Source: Clarireedia homoeocarpa (Eukaryota > Ascomycota > Leotiomycetes > Helotiales > Rutstroemiaceae). From it: 64,000 nt of DNA. Made by a program: the position numbers and the translations under genes. Location: assembly GCA_001465935.1 (NCBI GenBank), contig LNKV01000009.1:248001-312000 (forward strand). Direction: 5' to 3'. Below the pieces are notes generated by a model. That model was not told where the DNA came from. It was given only the letters and a program-made list of their open reading frames with translations, and did no database searches. Of this stretch, positions 34,650-45,514 are shown one piece after another (positions within the stretch are counted from its first letter, which is position 1; every line of letters begins with the position of its first letter).

Positions 34650-36020
34650 CTACTCTTGCTGACCTGCATCTTCAATCTGCTTCATTCTTCCATCAATCCA
34701 CTTCCCCCACGCCTTAAACATAGATACATCCTCCCATTTCCCACAAAACTCCCTCAAAGCCTTATATCTCTCCCCTATATCCGCTCCCGTGGCCCTAACC
34801 ACCTTCTGCAAATCTACCGGGCACAGATACGGTGGTTGTCTCGCATCCTCCACGATCGACGCACTGCCTTGCATGCTGCAAGCATAATATACACAATGAT
34901 CTATACCAAAACAATGACCCAGCTCATGACTCGCCGTGCGACATATCCGACTAAACCACAACCCCGCCAACTGCTCTAAAGTCAAAGAGGTAGACTGTAA
35001 AGATGTGTGCGCAGTAACAGCTCGCCGCAGGGGGCTATCCTCAATTGCATAGATCCCCTTACTCCTTGATTTCTTCGCGGCTGTACCACAACATCCCGCC
35101 ATATACTTCTCGCAATGACTTGCGGGCCAAGCATGTTCCCTAGTAACACCCTGCTCTTCGTCCAGTAGGGGGTTGTATCTCGCACGAGAAACAACCGCTA
35201 CCCTGCTTCCACCATAAGCTCTGCCACAGACAAATTCGTCGTCGTCATCTTCGTACAAGTCGTGATCGACTAGCATCAGCAACGCATATGCATCATCTGG
35301 TAAGATGGCGATAGCAGCATCTAAGAGATCATTTAGATTGAGCTGATGACTGTAGTGTGCGGATGGGGTTGCTCGGTAGCGGATCCCTATTAGTTCATCG
35401 GTCGTGCGGAGACCGATGTACGAGGGTTCTTTGGGTTTTCGAGCTTTAGTTGATGAGCGGGATCTCGATTTTGTGGGCTGGGAAGGTGTTGTGTCCCATG
35501 GAGTGAAATTCAAGTTGGAGGAGTTCAATAATTTGACCGGCAGTCCATGATAGAAAGCTCCTAGGTACTCCACCACGTCCTTCTCCCACTCATTGGCCTT
35601 GCCAACCACAGTGGCTTTCGCACCTGCTCCCTCGACATCACATTCCGTCCAGCCTTTCATAAATCCCTTGCGGCCACCATCCTTCACTCCCGGCGACCCA
35701 ACCACATAAATCGTCCTTCTTCCCTCCTCACCCACTTTATTCCGTTGACGTTCTCCCCTCCACTCCCTCAGACTCTGAGGGGGATACTCCGGGTCTAGCG
35801 CCAAATCATCATCAGGCAGGACCAACGGTCCCGGAAAGGTAGCCGCAAAGACATCCGCAGGCAGAGCATGAGCCTCTCCATCCAGCACGGCTCGTCTAAG
35901 AACCGAAGGAGCGGCGGCTGCTGCGCGGTCGTGTGGAGAAACACCGGAAAACTGGGACTGCGAAGGATGCGGAGTGACACGGAGGTGGGCGTGCGCACAA
36001 CAAGTGGGAGAAGAGGGCAT
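34650..36020 (-). CDS. Archaemetzincin-type zinc metalloprotease (M54)
   Basis: Probable zinc-dependent peptidase of the archaemetzincin family (human AMZ1/2 relatives). Single exon, 456 residues from ATG 36020; the frame is open to 36185, but only via TTG. The zinc motif HELGHCFGIDHC starts at H365, giving the three ligand histidines and the general-base Glu, followed by VYYACSM with the family's second Cys and Met-turn. The usual downstream CxxC is represented by a single cysteine in YLCPVDLQK, the second Cys being replaced by Asp. Upstream: TIYVVGSPGVKDGG, EYLGAFYHGLPVKLL, and a YALLMLVDHDLYEDDDDEFVCGRAYG block that resembles the family core. Fungal-type Ser/Arg/Lys insertion at about 240-265. 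Substrates are unknown for fungal members. Confidence 0.88.
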   Translation of the reverse strand: MPSSPTCCAHAHLRVTPHPSQSQFSGVSPHDRAAAAAPSVLRRAVLDGEAHALPADVFAATFPGPLVLPDDDLALDPEYPPQSLREWRGERQRNKVGEEGRRTIYVVGSPGVKDGGRKGFMKGWTECDVEGAGAKATVVGKANEWEKDVVEYLGAFYHGLPVKLLNSSNLNFTPWDTTPSQPTKSRSRSSTKARKPKEPSYIGLRTTDELIGIRYRATPSAHYSHQLNLNDLLDAAIAILPDDAYALLMLVDHDLYEDDDDEFVCGRAYGGSRVAVVSRARYNPLLDEEQGVTREHAWPASHCEKYMAGCCGTAAKKSRSKGIYAIEDSPLRRAVTAHTSLQSTSLTLEQLAGLWFSRICRTASHELGHCFGIDHCVYYACSMQGSASIVEDARQPPYLCPVDLQKVVRATGADIGERYKALREFCGKWEDVSMFKAWGKWIDGRMKQIEDAGQQE

Positions 36021-37118
36021 GCTGATGTGTGCGTGTGTGCGTGCGGATGGAACAAGCTGTGCACGCACACAGAGGCTACATCGCACACGGTGAGAATACA
36101 GTAACCAGGTGATGTTCGGTGCGGGCTGTCGCGTAGGCGTTGTCGAGGGAATCAATCTGTGACAGGGGTTGAGAGAATGTTTCAAGATGATTGATTACAC
36201 ATGATGAATAAACAGACCACTATTCCCTACACACGTACATTTGGTGTTGTTCTGCGCGTCGCGCGACCTTCACGTGTTGGAGAATAGGCACCAGCGTAGC
36301 CATTATTTTCCCTTGTGTCCCGCATGTCCATCTAAGTACAATCCGCCGCACCGCACGATGATGGTCGAGTGAGTTCTCAGCTGTCCCATGGTTTTCTAAA
36401 TATACATCCAAACAACCTTAATTATTCTCTTACAACCTTATGTTCTTCTCATCTAGATAAGACCCATGTAGTGCATACGCAAGGGTTTCCCTACAGGGAA
36501 GATGTACAGGGCGCCCTTGGCATTCTACAATCCAGCCATCACTTAACGTCACGCTTACGAAGCTTTTCACGAAGTTTGAAACAAGAAGAAGTGGTTTGAG
36601 AGATTTCAACAGTATTAGTTATTATAACCCCATCTCAATTGATCCCCCATCGATCTGAATTCATGCTCTCATGAAAGATATCGATCCATATCCCACAGTC
36701 ATGCCAAGTTATATAAACGTAATGCTATGCTTCTAACCCCCCTGCATCCCATACGCTCAAATCCATAGAGGGGGGAAACAAACTCCTATGGTCAGGTTAT
36801 TTCCTGCTCAAACAAACCCCATAAAAAAAAAAAGGTTCTCAAAACCAAGGGAGCATCCTCAATAACCCAGATTGAGGCTTTCCCTCTTCTCAGCCCAACC
36901 ATTTTTAAGTCTTCTCCTACCACATCCCATAGATGTAAATCTAAATGCCCTGTAAACGCCGCCCAATGCAATGTTGTATGCGAGATGTGATCACCATGAT
37001 CGAGTAAAGAAATAAGAGAAAGGAAAAATAAAGACGGATTTTCGTTAAATGGGTACATAAGAGATTCGTCAGATCGAGTGCTCATTCCCATGCCAAACTC
37101 CGCGAACTAAGTAAATTC
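36021..37118. other. Intergenic, 1.1 kb
   Basis: Metalloprotease promoter and 3' flank of the cyclin gene. A GTGTGCGT-type stretch lies at about 36026-36048. An A-run lies at 36822-36832. No gene supported. Confidence 0.6.
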
Positions 37119-38246
37119 TCATGAAACGTAATTTCGTTGACCACCAAGGAACCGGCTGAAGATGTTACCCTTTGGTTTCTTTACTGCTCGACGCTTCTCG
37201 TCCACCAATGACATGTTGTCAATTTCGTATGGAAGCATGGGTCGGGAGCCCTTGCCATCAGCAGTAGGGACGTATACGGTGACCACGTCGCGGATGACGC
37301 CGGAAGGTGAGTAGGTCTCGCATTGCATGGCATCTACATCACTACCAATAGATGAGAGAGGGGTTCCTGCTCGAGATAGTTCGGACATGTAAGAGGATGC
37401 AGAGGATGACGTGGCATCAAGTGTATCGAGAGTACCGCTGCGAGATAGACCAGGTACTTCAGAAGATGAGGGTGGTGATGGGTAGTGGCTTTGGTATGCT
37501 TGTTGTTCGCCGTAGAATGACATGTACTTTTCTTCGTAAGATGGCATCCAGTATCTTCCAGTTGGGTCGAATGACAATGCTTCGGCTTGGGCTTGCTGTT
37601 CCCGAAGAGCTTGCTCCTGTGCTTCCTGGAAGCGGCTGTGTTCTTCTTGAATGTCCATTTCGTGTCGTATCGGTGTAAGGAAGGGCTCCAAGTGTGTGTA
37701 GAGATCGTCTGAGGTGATGATTAAATCCCAATCGAGGAGGAAAAGTAGCTGCTTCTCCATGAGGTTTACTTCTGTTCGAGAGAACCCAAATCCTTCGTAA
37801 GCCCGAACATTGGAGTACTCTGCCCAGTGCTTGTTCTTTGGCGACGAGTCATTCAGAAACTTGGCAGCAAGAATCAATGCAGCGAGGAAAATTCTGTGAA
37901 CTGTGCATCTCAATCCCTTCGCAACTGGTGGTAACTTCGTCTTCAATCTCGCGAGATAGACTAAACTTGTCATGAGTGTAGGTACTTGAACATTCGACTT
38001 CTTAACCAAAGATGTGATGAATCTCTCCAAGGAAGGTAAATCTGATCGTGATCGCTTGTCTCGTGGAGGAGTATTTGGTGGTGACGGCAAGTGACTCGAA
38101 TGTGACTGTGAAGGTTCGCACTGAATGACTTCCGAAGCCTTTTGGGCGAGATAGCTGATCATTTGTGAGCTGACAGGCATGTAGATGAAGCGTTCCAGAG
38201 CTGCCTCGTTCGAAGCTCTAGGAACTCTTGAATTGAAGGATGACAT
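37119..38246 (-). CDS. PHO85-type cyclin (Pcl1/2-like)
   Basis: Regulatory subunit for a Pho85-class cyclin-dependent kinase, acting in G1 progression, polarity or nutrient signalling. Intron-free, 375 residues from ATG 38246. Residues about 60-190 are the cyclin box, with LERFITSLVKKSNVQVPTLM, SLVYLARLKTKLPP, CTVHRIFLAALILAAKFLND and the helix LMEKQLLFLLDWDLIIT. The N terminus has a TP-rich segment (LPSPPNTPPRDKR), a likely kinase target. The C-terminal third is rich in Pro/Glu/Ser/Thr (PEST-like), which fits rapid turnover. The conserved Lys of the cyclin box and the following DSSPKNKHWAEYS match the Pcl1/Pcl2/Pcl9 branch more than the Pcl6/7 branch. The exact paralogue is not determined. 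Confidence 0.9.
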   Translation of the reverse strand: MSSFNSRVPRASNEAALERFIYMPVSSQMISYLAQKASEVIQCEPSQSHSSHLPSPPNTPPRDKRSRSDLPSLERFITSLVKKSNVQVPTLMTSLVYLARLKTKLPPVAKGLRCTVHRIFLAALILAAKFLNDSSPKNKHWAEYSNVRAYEGFGFSRTEVNLMEKQLLFLLDWDLIITSDDLYTHLEPFLTPIRHEMDIQEEHSRFQEAQEQALREQQAQAEALSFDPTGRYWMPSYEEKYMSFYGEQQAYQSHYPSPPSSSEVPGLSRSGTLDTLDATSSSASSYMSELSRAGTPLSSIGSDVDAMQCETYSPSGVIRDVVTVYVPTADGKGSRPMLPYEIDNMSLVDEKRRAVKKPKGNIFSRFLGGQRNYVS

Positions 38247-41200
38247 GTTGTATGTTTCTTTCTTAGTCTTGATCTAGTTGCCGGTATATCTTTTGAAAGA
38301 TGATCGATCTAGTCTTGGAAATGAAAATTGAAACAAGAAGAGGATGAAAGAATAAAGATACAACAAGCTCGAGGTGGTAAGAAATGAAAAATGAAAGTGA
38401 TTATTGTCCTGTAGGGGAATTAAATTGTCTGTATTGTTGCTATTGTCGTAAGGTACGAGGTATTGTGGTCTCGGAACGGCTGAGGCGAAATCGACGGGCC
38501 GGCTATGTTGAGGTAATCCCAACAATAGCCTTGAAGGTGAGTATTGAGCAACCCCCAAAAAGTGTTTGGGTAGCACAGAAGTGAATTGGAAGCTTCGACG
38601 AAGTCGTGAGATTGGATAGTAAGAGATTATCCAAATGACAAATGACGAATAACGATATTGAGTATTGAGGAAAGGTGACCAGCGACTCGTAATAACGAAT
38701 ATCAAATTTCGCGAATGGGTGAGAAAAAGATCCGACCAGCGGAATCCTGTGGTGGAAGGAGGAAGTTGGCGCAGCGGGTTACTGTGCTGTGCGTCGAGGA
38801 GGCAATGAGAGGATTCAGTTGGCTATATAAAAAAGTAAATTGCCTCGCCGCAAGCCTGACAAAAGGGCGACCAGCAGGCGGATCTGGGTAGCAAGGGTTC
38901 TTGGGGTAGGGGTGGCTGGAGAGAAGCGATGAGATGCAGATAGGCGCGGAGGATCTTTTTGGGTCTCTTAGTGAGAGGTTGAGAAGAGTCGAACGAGCAA
39001 GCGGCGAAACCACTTTTGTATTTATGGGCGACTGGTGAAACGTCTGAACTTTTCGAGGTCAAATTGGAGGACGAGGTATGGATTGGAAAGAGATGGTAGG
39101 GTATGGGATGGTATGGGATGGTATCTATCTGTTTCGTTTCGAGTTCGTTCGTTGCAGTTGATGCTATGCTTTGCTTTACCCCACAGCAAGACAAAAGGCG
39201 GAAAAGGCGAAAGAAAAGGCGGTCGGCGGTGCAGGTCGAGCGAATATTAGACAAGCTGTGTTGGAGGTGGAGTTTGCACTTTCTTTCGTGCGTTGGATGG
39301 GTCTCGGCGGGTATATAAGAGGAAGAATGCTGAAAGTGGTTGTTGAGATACGAGGGATGTAGTGTAGACAATGTCTTCTTCCGTCGATGCAGGCTGGGGG
39401 GAGATATGGGAGATGTGGGAGATATGGGAGATATGAGAGACACGAGGAGCTATGTATATTACTTTCCCTTTCCCATATGCAGCGGCAGAGGGTTTAATTG
39501 TTTTCAATACGCTCCAATGCTTTTCTCCCTATCGAATTCCAGTTCGTTCCAAGAAGTCCAAGTATTTTCGGTCCAGTAAGGAAACGTCGCAATGGATCGG
39601 GAACAATTGGCTCAGGGTGGACGACTAGCAGAAAATCCAAAATGGAAGCCCCCTGGCTCGAGTAGGCGCTGGTAAAGGAATAACAGGAATGCTTGGGATC
39701 GTACCCCTCGCTCTCAAAACGGACCAAGGATGCAAGTGGCTTTTGACAGGGCCCCCGCTGTATCCAGGGAGAGTCTTAAACTCTTACAAGTACGAAGTGC
39801 TCGGTGGGTTGGTCGATCAGGATGGCAGGGATATCAAAGTGCATCACAGTAAAGGTCGACTGGTGGCGTGGCTACTGCGGGTCCGCGAAAAGGTTTCAAA
39901 ATGTTCAGCCCACCTTGCGCCCGAGGATCAGATGGCGGACGAGCAAATCAAAAGGAAGCTGCTTTAGGATGTTTCCAAACTCCAAAAAGGAACGCTGCTT
40001 GATTCGTTTGTAAAGCCCCAGACGAAAAAGACGTGGTGCACGTCTAAGTCAGGACAACGATGTACAAATACCAAGAGGCCAGGTCAAACAAGCAAGTCGG
40101 GATCTCGAAATGGCTAGGCAGGCAGAGAGAGACTTTTCAAGAGGCAGTTGGAGCAACTTAGCAACTTAGCAAGTCAGAGCGTGGGCGTGGGCGTGAGCGT
40201 GGGCGTAAGCGTGAGCATCAGTCGGTTCCAATGATTGCGATGTTATGCCGTGTTCTGCGGCTTCTGAACTGCAAGTTCTCGTCGTCACTTCTCGTGCTGT
40301 CTACAGGACTGTCGCTTCTCCACGTTTTGTTTCTTCGTTGCTCGCCTCCCTGGGTCGCTTCGATTCGCTGAAATGACTACCGGATCAAGAGGGCTGAAAC
40401 CACGGGAGGCGTTTCGATTTGGGTAGCTATGGATACTAAGTGCCAATAATGATATGATATATTGATAAGACGAGCACAAATGTACCGAAACTGTACACTA
40501 TCCGCGAGGAGCATACGGAGTGCTGGGAATGAAGGGCAATGATTCAATCTAGCGGACTCTCTGTGACTATGCATTTACCTAGGTATGCAGAAGGACGAAT
40601 GTATCGCAAACTTCAGAAGATGAATGGTCAACATCATTGATGCGAGTAATGCTGGACCTGTATTTAAATGGATCAAGATATACGTGTCGACGTCTTGAAG
40701 TCTAGGCGGTGAATGTGACACTTCAGCGAACATCCCATGATTTGACAACGATCACACAGATCACACAGCAATACACCCTGCAAGAAAAAAACATGAGTCT
40801 GGAAGGATGGAGTTCTGGGTGGTGCTTTTTGCTTGTAGATCCACTGGACACATCATGCGCAATCCGGGGATGACGATTTTTCCCTTCTTGTTTCTGGCGC
40901 CGATGCCCAGCCCGCCCAACCTCTTCGACGTCCAAGAAAGCAGTTACTGTACAAGTTTCTGTGAATCCCGAGATTTTGTAAAATTGCCATATGCTATGCT
41001 TGCTACAGTAGTAATTCGTGGCTGAGATGGGATGGCTGAACAGAGTCAGTTGTCGGATCAACGCGATCAAGGCCGGTGAAAACAGCCTCTCTCGGTAGGA
41101 GTTAACAAGTCCCAAGACCTGGCCGTACAACCCCCATAGGCAAGGATGAGGATGGGCGATGGGCGATGGGCGACGAGCGACGGGCGATGATGGCGACGAT

Positions 41201-41400
41201 AAAGATTCAGAGCACGGAAGTACGAGGTATGGAGGGGCAGTTGACAGCGGCCGATTACGAATTAAACTTAAGTCTGTCCCAAGTTAAGATCTCCCCGGGA
41301 AGTATTCGGGGCACTTCAAGCGAATACAAGTAGGAGGGCGGGGTCCAATGAAAATAGGAAGATTCCACCATCCAATACAAAGCCTCACTTGGGGACGACT

Positions 41401-41440
41401 AAGAGGGACTGAGAGGGACTAAGAGAGACTGAGAGGGACC
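41401..41440. repeat. 10-bp tandem array, unit AAGAGGGACT
   Basis: Four 10-bp units in register. Units two and four begin GA instead of AA, the third has AGAGAGACT, and the fourth ends ACC. Every difference is a transition. Confidence 0.85.
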
Positions 41441-44400
41441 GACCTAGAGCAACCTAAAGCTCGATGATGGGGCCACGCTACTGCTAGAACTGCTGCCCCA
41501 GCCCCCCTTTTTTTAGGACTGCTACTGCTACAGCTAGACAACCATCGCCGACGCAGAAGAAAAAAACACAAACACCACGCATACATCGTACATCGTAATC
41601 GTACACCCTATCATGACGGATATGGCAAGTAACGTCGGATGTGGCAAGTAATGTCAGCAAAGGCGAAAAGCGAGAGGCAGAACTCCGAGGCCGATTGTGA
41701 GAACAACATTTGATATCTGTATGGTTGAAGCGCAGCTGCGCAATATTGGCAGCTACAGTATACGGGAAGTATGGATGATCAGATCGCATGTCCACCATTC
41801 TCACTGGCTGGAGTGGATGATATCGCCTGAAACAAACCTCCATCTCAACTGAGATTGCCTACGGCGCACTATCACTGCCTCTTCGCCTTTCCTGCTTTGA
41901 AGAAGAAAAATGCACGGCTGCGGATAGAATATTGATCGACAGCAAGTGAGATACGACTCTCATTCGTTGAGGCAAGACTTGAAGCAAAGCTGCTAATTCA
42001 TTCCGTGCCCGGGTCGACACACCAAAATTCATGAGTGGCCAATCAGACCCGCAAAGACCATCACAAGAATACTTCTACTTCTAGAAATCAAATAACCATA
42101 CGAAGGTGTGGCAGTGCGACAAATTGAAGAAAGCAAATCATCGTCAAATCGTTAATCAAGTTTGTCCGTTTTGGGTCGGCATGTCTTACATCCATCATCA
42201 TCATGCGGTCACTCCGGGCCTCCTTCAGCATATCTCTTTGGGAATCTTCAACAACACACATCTTTGCTTATCGGCTCAGGCCGTTCATCCGATCGGGTCG
42301 CAGGACGCTGAGGACACGAGGGGACCTATGAAACCCTGCTCAACCAGCGTACTACATAATGAAAGCGCTACGGGTCGCAGCTCTGGGCCTCATCAAAACC
42401 ATGTAGCGGCGGCTAGATGCAACGCGCGGGAGCGGCTTCATGTGGTGTTAGCTGTACCATCAAGCGCCAGTGTCTATTTTTGCCTTCCTTGCGAAATTGA
42501 TCTGCATCAAAACAAACTTTACGGCACGGCATTGCTTGTATCGCAGCTAAAATTGCGCGTTTATCGGTTTGTTTAGTATGGCACAGTTGTTACGCACGTC
42601 AAAAATAATCCGAAGCGACCAACGGCCATCATACCGCTCCAGTGATAAGATTAATTAAGGAATGCTCGCACGATTTCATCTCATCAAGCGCTTTCGCAAC
42701 TATTGGTCATCGTATCCTTTCGCGAGGTCGCCTACATCTCCCACACTTGCTCCGCCTCCTTCTACTCTGTGTCCACCCGAGCCATGTTCCAACAAGAGAG
42801 AGAACAGCTTGCAGAAGGTCGGACGACGAGCAAGTTTGAGTATAATCTCGGCGGGCAGAGTTCTATACTTTAACATGCTGACGCAATTTCGCGCATTGTC
42901 TAAATGCATCCATCAATGGGCATTTCATACTCTTTTCCAACGGTGTCTGAGTAGTCCGCTCAGAAGTGGGTGTGTTTTACATAGCCACCAATGCTGTGCG
43001 CTGTTGACTATCAAGGGCGAACATTATGCTTACGTATTTTGATTGTTTCCATCCTCCATTCTGGTATTCGTTTCCCTCGCACATGTGATTTTACACCAAG
43101 ATCCGATCTCTTCTTGAAGCTTGCTCCTTCCTGCACTGCCCTCTTCTTGTCTACTCGGCTGCCGACTGGTTCGCGAGGTTATCCCGACCGGCGTGCAAAA
43201 GCAAGTAGCGTGGGGTAGTGAGGACGCATGAATACCACCATCCTCCGCTCATGCCGAAAAACCTCAAGCTCGGTATTTCCTTTCAATGCAATACTTTACG
43301 TATCGCAAAGTCATAGTTTCATCCCAAATCCAGCTTTTGAGTCCATCGTCATTCTTGTCATCATTATCTTTTACGTTCCAGCGGTGCCACTTCCTTCGTA
43401 ATCGTAACCTTCGCCTAAGCGCATACGAAGGAGCCTGTAATGCTATGAATAAGCAAGCTTCATATTATCTCAACCGCTTCCTTCATCTACTTAATTGCTT
43501 TCATACTGCGAGTTTGATTCAAGTGATACTGCAGCTCCACTTTTGAAGTACGAACTGTGAAAATAGCGAGATTGAAATTTGGGAAATTTCGTATTTCAAG
43601 AACTCAAGGCGATGGATCAGCTGCTGGGTTTGACTAAGAAGGAGCTAAGTCCTTCGCTGGTGGTGATATCAAGATAGGAGCCAATTCGAAGAAGGCGAGA
43701 AAGAAAAAGGCCTTGCTCGGACGAACCAACGCCGGTGGTCCTAAATATTTGAATACACCCTGTGCAGGAACAGGGGTTGGCATGCAATACTCGACCCCGA
43801 ATTGAAGAGATAGCTTGAAACACTCCTATTAAGCTGAGATGAGGGTGGATATCTAGCGAGTAGATGACTACACGCAAGTTTCTTTCTCTTCCATTCGACC
43901 CTCCTAGTGGAAGTACATGGTTCAAGTCACAAGTTGAGAAAACGCTGTGAACTGGGCGATCGTTTTTTGATCGAGCAAGTGGCAGTAGCCGAGAGGCTCA
44001 ATATCAGAACAGCTGTACGTCTCGTGATATATCATCTGATGGATACTATCTGATGCTACCTCAGCTAAATCGTGACCCGGTGAGGAGCCGATAATGAGCA
44101 CAATGAGTGCATTCGAGTATGATGATGAGAATGTGATAGTCCATATTGCCATTAGTCTAGTAGCCCCGGTATCAAATAACTTATAGCATAACTATTTGAT
44201 CCAGGTCCTATACCCTGAGTGCGACTGCCCCTCAAACACCATGTGATAACCTAAATGATACTTTTTCTGAGTCCGATATACGAGAACTACATTACCTCGA
44301 AGCTCAAAGTGCACTCCTAGCCCTTACGATAACATCTCTTTACTTCCAGGGAGGAACAAGTTGAGAGCTCGCAAGCATATGCTCACTGTCAATTCTCAGA

Positions 44401-44767
44401 TAAGTTGTTGAAACCCAAGCCCCATCTTTGCTCCTGACATCAGAGCCCTATCAATAATCCAATCTACATTTCCTCCTCCTCCTCCCTTTCCTACCGCAAC
44501 TAACCCCAAATACTTCAAATTCAACCCCCCCCCCCCCGAGCCACGGCGTAAAACGCTATAGTATTCTACCTACAAGCACAACTGCCAAAACAGCCGCTGC
44601 AACATCACCTCTTGTTTACGAAACGGAGTAGATGACTCAGGGGGAGGACCATCTTTCCTAAGAAAACCGCATGGTACCTTCCAGCCGTTGCGCGGACGGT
44701 GAGGGTGTGAGTTTAGTTTTAAGGGTAAGAGAAGAAGACGGGGAACTGTATATATACACACCTGTGT

Positions 44768-44769
<2 letters not shown>

Positions 44770-44808
<39 letters not shown>
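44770..44808. repeat. GA dinucleotide microsatellite
   Basis: About nineteen uninterrupted GA repeats, followed by AAGAGAATG. Confidence 0.95.
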
Positions 44809-44817
<9 letters not shown>

Positions 44818-45514
44818 ATGAACTTACACTAAGAGCCGAACAGGTACAGAGAGAGATATTTTATATTTCGTGGAAGAGAGAGGTGGCATGGAGGCGGAAA
44901 ACGTCCTCCTAGTGGAAATGCAGGTGCGGCCCAAACGAAGTGCTCGCATCTCGACTAGAAGGGGATGATGGATGCATCCCTGGGATCTGGCCGATTTTTG
45001 TGAGGTGGGTAGCTTAATTTTAGGGGGTGGTTAGGCTCCAGTTGGTATTTGCAGAGGGAATGGAAGCTGGGTGGTGAGAGGGGGTTGCAGTCGAAGTTTG
45101 AGAAAACGCCGGCTTCCCGTGCACGGTAGGTAGACAGTATGCTGCGTTACCGTGCGGTGCGGTTGTTGGTAGAATCTAAGGGTGATTTATGTGCCTATTA
45201 TCAACCTTTTAGAGAGCGTGTTTGCTGGACATGGTCACTGATCACTCTATGTATGGTGTTGAATGACAGTATTGTATCACACAAGATACAATGGAGGATA
45301 TAGCTTAATGATTATATATATTCTAATATTAAATAAACATAAATACCTTCCCAAACAAGATAAAAGCAAGAACATATCTGAATATCTACGATCCAAATAG
45401 TAGTTACTCCATACCACTCTCCCCCAATTATCATTAAAGTCAATGCTTCCGTTATTATACACGACACGAAGACAACGCAATCTACAGACACAACCTGAAA
45501 GCCCATTAAGCACC

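Larger units (their letters stand above)
38247..45514. other. 7.3-kb interval without a supportable gene
   Basis: The longest gene-free stretch. All open frames over 100 codons start at GTG/TTG or are translated repeats. The first kilobase probably holds the cyclin gene's long leader. Seen directly: GAGATATGG 9-bp units (39401-39439), a GGGCGT-type array (40177-40216), GATGGGC units (about 41150-41190), a 10-bp array (41401-41440), a 12-base C-run (44527-44538) and a GA dinucleotide run (44770-44808). A small ATG-initiated minus-strand frame at 43922-44152 has a hydrophobic N-terminal part but no other support. Confidence 0.55.

Noticed and set aside
38823..39443. 206-codon minus-strand frame upstream of the cyclin gene
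   Set aside because: Starts with GTG within a GAGATATGG repeat and reads as Ser/Pro/His-rich low-complexity peptide.
42106..43218. Run of plus-strand frames (156, 126 and 75 codons)
   Set aside because: The largest starts with GTG; frames overlap, lack domains and cannot be joined by plausible splice sites.
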